A stretch of DNA of 43,785 nt, taken from contig ONOC01000009.1 of the NCBI GenBank assembly GCA_900319355.1, positions 1 through 43,785 on the forward strand, in the 5' to 3' direction. This DNA is from an uncultured Eubacteriales bacterium. GTDB taxonomy: Bacteria; Bacillota; Clostridia; Lachnospirales; Lachnospiraceae. Numbering within the stretch: position 1 is the stretch's first letter; every line of letters begins with the position of its first letter. The notes below the pieces were generated by a model, which saw only the letters and a list, made by a program, of their open reading frames with translations, was not told where the DNA came from and did no database searches. Position numbers and translations under genes: made by a program. Positions 39,426 through 43,785 of this stretch are shown piece after piece.

Positions 39426-40295
39426 ATGAAAATAAGCAAGATTCTGAACACAAAGCAGGTAACCATTTCATTTGAATGTTTTCCTCCGAAGACGCAGGCG
39501 AAATACGCATCCGTGGAGGAGGCGACGGAAAAGGTGGCCGCACTGAAGCCGGATTTTCTCAGCGTCACCTACGGCGCCGGCGGCGGCACAAGCGAATATA
39601 CGCTGAACATCGCAAAAAACATCCGTAACAAATACGGCGTGGACGTTCTGCCGCATCTGACCTGTGTGTCTTCGACAAAAGAAAAAGTTCACGATATGAT
39701 CCGGAAATATCAGGAGGGCGGTTTTGAAAATATCATGGCGCTCCGCGGAGATATTCCTGAAGGAGGTTCTCCTTATCACGATTATCAGTACGCCTATCAG
39801 CTGATCCGCGATATCCGGGAGAACGGCGGTGATTTCTGCATCGGTGGCGCCTGCTACCCGGAAGGTCATGCGGAATGCGCCCACAAGGACGAAGACATCC
39901 GGCATCTGAAAATAAAGGTGGATGCCGGCTGCGATTTTCTGACCACACAGATGTTCTTCGACAACAGCATTTACTATAATTTCCTGTACCGGATCAGAGA
40001 GGCAGGCATCACGGTGCCGGTTCTTGCCGGGATCATGCCGATCACCAATCCGCGCCAGGTACAGAGCGCCGTCAAACTCTCCGGCACCATCATGCCGGCA
40101 CGTTTCATCTCCATGGTGGACCGCTTCGGGGATAACCCGCAGGCCATGAAGCAGGCGGGCGTCATCTATGCCTGCGAACAGATTCTGGATCTGATTTCCA
40201 ATGACTGTACGCATATTCACGTCTATACCATGAACAAACCGGATGTGGCACAGATGATCCTTGAAAATCTGTCGCATATTCTCGGGCGTGCCTGA
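39426..40295 (+). CDS. metF: Methylenetetrahydrofolate reductase
   Basis: Reduces 5,10-methylene-tetrahydrofolate to 5-methyl-tetrahydrofolate, the methyl donor for MetH. The 289-residue (beta/alpha)8 flavoprotein has ISFECFPPKT (with the proton-donor Glu), SVTYGAGGGT, LPHLTCVS, ALRGDIPEGG, GGACYPEGHAE and DFLTTQMFFDN. The frame opens 30 codons earlier, but ATG 39426 matches the family start and lies after the predicted transcription start and leader. A modest AGG is 11 bases upstream. It is the first gene of the metF, activation-domain, metH set. Confidence 0.95.
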   Translation: MKISKILNTKQVTISFECFPPKTQAKYASVEEATEKVAALKPDFLSVTYGAGGGTSEYTLNIAKNIRNKYGVDVLPHLTCVSSTKEKVHDMIRKYQEGGFENIMALRGDIPEGGSPYHDYQYAYQLIRDIRENGGDFCIGGACYPEGHAECAHKDEDIRHLKIKVDAGCDFLTTQMFFDNSIYYNFLYRIREAGITVPVLAGIMPITNPRQVQSAVKLSGTIMPARFISMVDRFGDNPQAMKQAGVIYACEQILDLISNDCTHIHVYTMNKPDVAQMILENLSHILGRA

Positions 40296-40354
40296 TGCAT
40301 CCCATCTTCCGTCATCCGGACCGGAAACGCAGGGGATTTCAGATGTGTACATGA

Positions 40355-40368
40355 TGTGATTTATCACA
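40355..40368. promoter_or_regulatory. Perfect 14-base palindrome upstream of the MetH activation gene
   Basis: TGTGATTTATCACA lies 13 bases before the ATG at 40382, in the 86-base gap after metF. The half-site is CRP/FNR-like, with a 4-base centre as in FNR sites, but no promoter is visible beside it. It may be an operator or only a weak RNA hairpin near the ribosome site. Confidence 0.3.
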
Positions 40369-40381
40369 GGGGATTTTTACC

Positions 40382-41032
40382 ATGATCAGATTTAATGAAA
40401 AAGAAATGCTTCGCTATCTGGGCTTCCGCCATGGCATGGAACCTGATGCCGAAACAAAGGAAAATATCGACAGATGCGTCAGTGATCTGCAGAAAGTCAT
40501 TTATCCGAAGGCCATCGGTCAGTATTTTGACCTGAGCGTATCAGACGGCGTGGTGAATTTTGCGGGACTGTCGGTGAAGAGCCATTCTCTTGCAAAAAAT
40601 CTCGCCACCTGCAGCTGTGTCTATCTGTTTGCCGCAACACTCGGTCTTGGACCGGACCGGCTCATTGCACGGGCTCAGGTCCGCAAAATGAGCGATGCGC
40701 TCATTTTTCAGGCCGCATCGGCAGCCATGATTGAGGCGGTGTGCAATACCATAAATACCAAAATCGACCGGAAGGCAACCGAAGCCGGACTATTTACCAG
40801 GCCCCGCTTCTCTCCCGGATACGGTGACTGCCCGATCGAACTTCAGACCGATATCACGCGTCTTCTGGAGACGCCGAAAAAAATCGGACTGACGCTGACG
40901 GACTCCATGATGATGCTGCCCACGAAATCCGTGACAGCTCTGATCGGAATCTCTTCCGTACCGACACAGCATCATCCGGGCGGCTGTGCCTCCTGTGAGG
41001 TAAAGAACTGTGAGTTCAGGGAAGAATCCTGA
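40382..41032 (+). CDS. Stand-alone B12-dependent methionine synthase activation domain
   Basis: A 216-residue protein equal to the C-terminal reactivation module of MetH, here as a separate gene. In long MetH proteins this module binds SAM to re-methylate oxidised cobalamin. Signature motifs are RPRFSPGYGDCPIELQ (the SAM-binding R-x-x-x-G-Y region) and MMLPTKSVTALIGIS. The C-terminus has GCASCEVKNCEFRE, a short cysteine cluster often seen in stand-alone versions. AGGGGA lies about ten bases before the ATG. It sits between metF and metH, whose product lacks this domain, so the two presumably work together. Confidence 0.88.
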   Translation: MIRFNEKEMLRYLGFRHGMEPDAETKENIDRCVSDLQKVIYPKAIGQYFDLSVSDGVVNFAGLSVKSHSLAKNLATCSCVYLFAATLGLGPDRLIARAQVRKMSDALIFQAASAAMIEAVCNTINTKIDRKATEAGLFTRPRFSPGYGDCPIELQTDITRLLETPKKIGLTLTDSMMMLPTKSVTALIGISSVPTQHHPGGCASCEVKNCEFREES

Positions 41033-41243
41033 ACTGTTTCCAGGACCGTTCCGGTAAAAAACCGACACAGAAAGCTGTCGACGTCATTGGCAGCACGAAG
41101 ATGTAACCGTAAGGCAGGGAAGCCGCTGCTGAAAATTTCGATGTCATGCAACCGCTTCTGAAAGAATATGCCGGAAAAAGCTGCGGAAAGCAGCACCGAT
41201 GAACCGGCAGCAGAAAAAAAATAAAGAGAAGGGCAGGAAATAT

Positions 41244-43670
41244 ATGGCCTGTAAAATCCCGATTGACAGAAAACGAATTTATTTTGACGGAGGCACCGGC
41301 TCTGTCCTCCAGACCATGGGTCTGAAGGCGGGCGAGCTTCCGGAGACCTGGAACCTGATTCACCCGGACCGGATTGTGAAACTTCACAGAAGCTATTTCG
41401 AGGCGGGCGCAAATATTGTCGTCACCAATACTTTCGGCGCCAATGCACCGAAGTTCGGAGACCGGACGGCAGAGATTACGGAGGCTGCGGTGCGCCTCGC
41501 AAGACAGGCGCGCGACGAAGTCGGACGTCCGGAAACGTGGGTAGCCCTTGACATGGGTCCGACAGGTAAACTGCTTGAACCGCTCGGAGATCTGCCGTTT
41601 GAAAGAGCCGTGGAAATCTATGCCGAAGTTGTCCGTGCCGGTGTACGGGCCGGCGCCGATCTCATTCAGATTGAGACCATGACCGACACGCTGGAGATGA
41701 AAGCTGCCGTTCTCGCCGCGAAGGAGAACAGTGACCTGCCCGTGTTTGTTACGGCCACCTTCGATGAATCCGAAAAAATGATGACGGGCGGAACCCCGGA
41801 GTCGGTCACGGCCATGCTGGAGGGCCTCGGCGTCGATGCGCTGGGCGTCAACTGCAGTCTCGGACCGGACAGAATGCTCGGCATCGCACGCCGTTTTCTG
41901 GAGGCATCCTCTCTTCCGGTGATCGTCAATCCGAACGCCGGCCTGCCGAAATCCAGAAACGGCGAAACATATTATGACGTCTCTGCCGACGATTTTGCAA
42001 AGGGCATGCGTGAGATTGCGAAAGCAGGCGTTCAAGGCATCGGCGGCTGCTGCGGTACCCCACCGGAATACATCCGGAAAGTCATCGCGGCAACGAAGGA
42101 TATTCCTTTCCAGCCGCCGGTACGAAAGAGCCGCACGGTTGTGTCCTCTTTCGCCAGAACTGTCGAATTCGGCGGAAGACCCGTTCTCATCGGAGAACGC
42201 ATCAATCCAACCGGAAGGAAAAAAATGAAGGAGGCGCTCCGAAGCGGCGACACGGACTATATCCTGTCCCTTGCCCTTCAGCAGGAGGACGGAGGCGCCG
42301 ACGTCCTTGATGTCAACGTAGGACTGCCGGAAATTGATGAACCGCCTGTACTGGAGTCAACGGTGAAGAAACTTCAGGCTGTTACGCCGCTCCCGCTTCA
42401 GATTGACACCTCAGATACGACGGCCATGGAACGGGCGCTCCGCTGCTACAACGGCAAACCGATGATCAATTCCGTCAACGGACGGCAGGATGTCATGGCG
42501 AAGGTATTCCCGCTCGTCAGAAAATACGGCGGCGTTGTCGTCGCTCTCCTTCTGGATGAGAACGGAATCCCGGAAACGGCAGAAGGACGGATCGCTGTTG
42601 CCGGAAAAATCATCCGGACCGCGGCAGACTACGGTATCTCCGGAAAAGACATTATTTTTGACGCGCTGGCACTGACGGTCTCTTCGAATTCATCCTCTGC
42701 TCTCACCACCCTGGAGACCATTCGAAGAATCCGGGATGACCTGGGCGCAAAATCGATCCTCGGCGTGTCGAACATCTCGTTCGGACTTCCGAGGCGGGAA
42801 CTCATCAACGGCACCTTCTTCGCCATGGCCATGCAGAACGGTCTGTCGGCAGGAATCATCAATCCCAACAACGAAGCGATGATGAATGCCTACCGCTCCT
42901 ACCTGGTACTCGCCGGAGAAGATGAACAGTGTGCAGATTATATCAGTACCTACGCCGGCACGAAGGCAGCGGTATCACCGCAGGCGGCAGCTCCCGGGGG
43001 AGGTACGGAACCGGCAGGCTCCTCATCCGCGGGATCTTCTTCCAAGGCAGGAAGCACCCTCGCCAGCTGCATTGAGCACGGGCTCGACAGGAAGGCAGCG
43101 GAAATCGCGGAAGCGGATATTCAGGGAGGCGATGCCCCGCTGGATCTCATCAACAGAGAGCTGATTCCTGCCCTCGACAGGGTCGGAAAAGATTATGAGA
43201 AGGGATTTATCTTCCTGCCCCAGCTTCTGACTTCGGCTGAGGCCGCCAAGGCGGCTTTTGCGGTGCTGAAAAAGTATATGAAGGAAGATCCCACGTCAGT
43301 CGGTGAAAAGGTCATTCTGGCCACGGTTAAGGGCGATATTCACGACATAGGCAAGAACATCGTGCGTGTTCTGCTGGAAAACTACGGCTATCAGGTCATA
43401 GATCTCGGCCGCGATGTGGATCCGGAACTTATCGTCGACACCGCACTGAAGCAGAATGTGCGCCTCGTCGGTCTGTCCGCTCTCATGACAACAACAGTCC
43501 GGAGCATGCAGGACACCATACAGCTTCTGCACGAAAAGAAACCGGACACAAAGACCGTCGTCGGCGGCGCCGTCATGAATCCCGACTATGCCTCTCAGAT
43601 CGGAGCTGACTTCTTTGCCAGAGATGCCATGGAAACCGTACGCGTGGCGGATGAAGTGTTCGGGCACTGA
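41244..43670 (+). CDS. metH: Cobalamin-dependent methionine synthase, lacking the activation domain
   Basis: Transfers the methyl group from 5-methyl-tetrahydrofolate to homocysteine through cobalamin. About 808 residues. The homocysteine domain (about 1-290) has GGTGSVLQ and the zinc cysteines in GVNCSLGPD and GGCCGTPPEY. The pterin-binding domain (about 305-580) has IGERINPTG and DVLDVNVGLPE. A Gly/Ser/Ala-rich insertion (about 580-610) follows. The B12 cap and binding domain have VKGDIHDIGKNIV, whose His is the lower cobalt ligand, and VGLSALMTTTV. No activation domain follows; that is the separate gene just upstream. ATG 41244 is preferred over 41199 because CAGGAAA lies about five bases before it. 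The 41033-41243 gap shows no cobalamin riboswitch. Confidence 0.95.
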   Translation: MACKIPIDRKRIYFDGGTGSVLQTMGLKAGELPETWNLIHPDRIVKLHRSYFEAGANIVVTNTFGANAPKFGDRTAEITEAAVRLARQARDEVGRPETWVALDMGPTGKLLEPLGDLPFERAVEIYAEVVRAGVRAGADLIQIETMTDTLEMKAAVLAAKENSDLPVFVTATFDESEKMMTGGTPESVTAMLEGLGVDALGVNCSLGPDRMLGIARRFLEASSLPVIVNPNAGLPKSRNGETYYDVSADDFAKGMREIAKAGVQGIGGCCGTPPEYIRKVIAATKDIPFQPPVRKSRTVVSSFARTVEFGGRPVLIGERINPTGRKKMKEALRSGDTDYILSLALQQEDGGADVLDVNVGLPEIDEPPVLESTVKKLQAVTPLPLQIDTSDTTAMERALRCYNGKPMINSVNGRQDVMAKVFPLVRKYGGVVVALLLDENGIPETAEGRIAVAGKIIRTAADYGISGKDIIFDALALTVSSNSSSALTTLETIRRIRDDLGAKSILGVSNISFGLPRRELINGTFFAMAMQNGLSAGIINPNNEAMMNAYRSYLVLAGEDEQCADYISTYAGTKAAVSPQAAAPGGGTEPAGSSSAGSSSKAGSTLASCIEHGLDRKAAEIAEADIQGGDAPLDLINRELIPALDRVGKDYEKGFIFLPQLLTSAEAAKAAFAVLKKYMKEDPTSVGEKVILATVKGDIHDIGKNIVRVLLENYGYQVIDLGRDVDPELIVDTALKQNVRLVGLSALMTTTVRSMQDTIQLLHEKKPDTKTVVGGAVMNPDYASQIGADFFARDAMETVRVADEVFGH

Positions 43671-43785
43671 GGCCCCTCTGAAGTAAAGGTCGGTTGAAAT
43701 CCGAAGTTCCAGTTTGAACGAGTAAGTTCCATGCCTACTTGAATTTGCACAGCGAAGTTCTGGAATTACAGATTTACCCTCTGTA
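43671..43785. other. Window end, downstream of metH
   Basis: No T-tract terminator is visible. TTCCAG and CTGGAA (about 43707 and 43758) could pair over a long loop, and words such as GAAGTTCC recur. Too short to interpret; no coding frame is called. Confidence 0.3.

Noticed and set aside
41033..41243. Possible cobalamin riboswitch before metH (GGGAAGCC present)
   Set aside because: The gap is short, the preceding gene ends inside it, and the conserved B12-box segment and core helices are not found. A single GGGAAG word is not enough.

Overview
The window looks like chromosome from a Gram-positive Clostridia bacterium, most likely a member of the Lachnospiraceae. Base composition is moderately GC-rich. 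Shine-Dalgarno sequences are strong (GGAGG, AGGAG) with some TTG starts, and promoters are textbook TTGACA/TATAAT with 17-bp spacers. The gene set fits the same group: mutS2 with an Smr domain, a VanW-family wall protein, a DUF5688 protein, a pspA/ydjI pair, nrdR, a B12-dependent methionine synthase with a detached activation domain, and an acetyl-CoA-type MetA. No plasmid, phage or CRISPR signature was seen. The only mobile DNA is a decayed IS200/IS605-type element.

Layout. 74-4351 (minus): an HtrA-like protein, a YhaM-type exonuclease and rlmD. 4625-9218 (plus): mutS2, an OmpR-type response regulator and its histidine kinase. 9301-13094 (minus): a PfkB sugar kinase, a VanW protein and an AIR-synthase-like protein. 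Then a self-contained tRNA-Gly unit (promoter, tRNA, terminator). 13412-20846 (minus): a membrane protein, an RluF-like pseudouridine synthase, ligA, metA, a second RlmD-like methyltransferase and a nitroreductase, followed upstream by a tRNA-Arg(CCG) unit. 21266-23477 (minus): a DUF5688 protein with a minisatellite, and efp. 23606-26385: a decay zone holding two exopolysaccharide-type gene remnants, an intact tnpB with a recognisable right end, and the last 41 codons of tnpA. 26493-30031 (minus): pspA, ydjI, nrdR and alaA.

30257-38663 (minus) is one close-packed block: carA, carB, uppP, a small export-type membrane protein, an MBOAT O-acyltransferase and an AlgX/DHHW-like partner. It is preceded by a long leader with a strong promoter, a short ORF and an intrinsic terminator, so it may be under attenuation control. 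The divergent metF / MetH-activation-domain / metH cluster (39426-43670, plus) makes 5-methyl-tetrahydrofolate and methionine. It complements metA, which lies elsewhere in the window.

The most unusual observations are these. (1) A palindromic element occurs twice (21145-21190 and 30119-30164), and its two copies differ by three compensatory base-pair changes; one copy lies in the probable 5' leader of pspA. (2) A TnpB without the usual zinc-finger cysteines is stranded beside a truncated TnpA, with its predicted guide lying in a decaying polysaccharide gene. (3) carA has a leader ORF followed by a terminator. (4) The HtrA-like protein has lost the catalytic His and Asp. (5) In-frame minisatellites (39-bp units in two unrelated genes, 18-bp units in a third) suggest active repeat expansion. 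(6) The carA-metF intergenic region carries a run of hairpins with GNA triloops. All family assignments come from reading motifs in the translated sequence; no database search was run.
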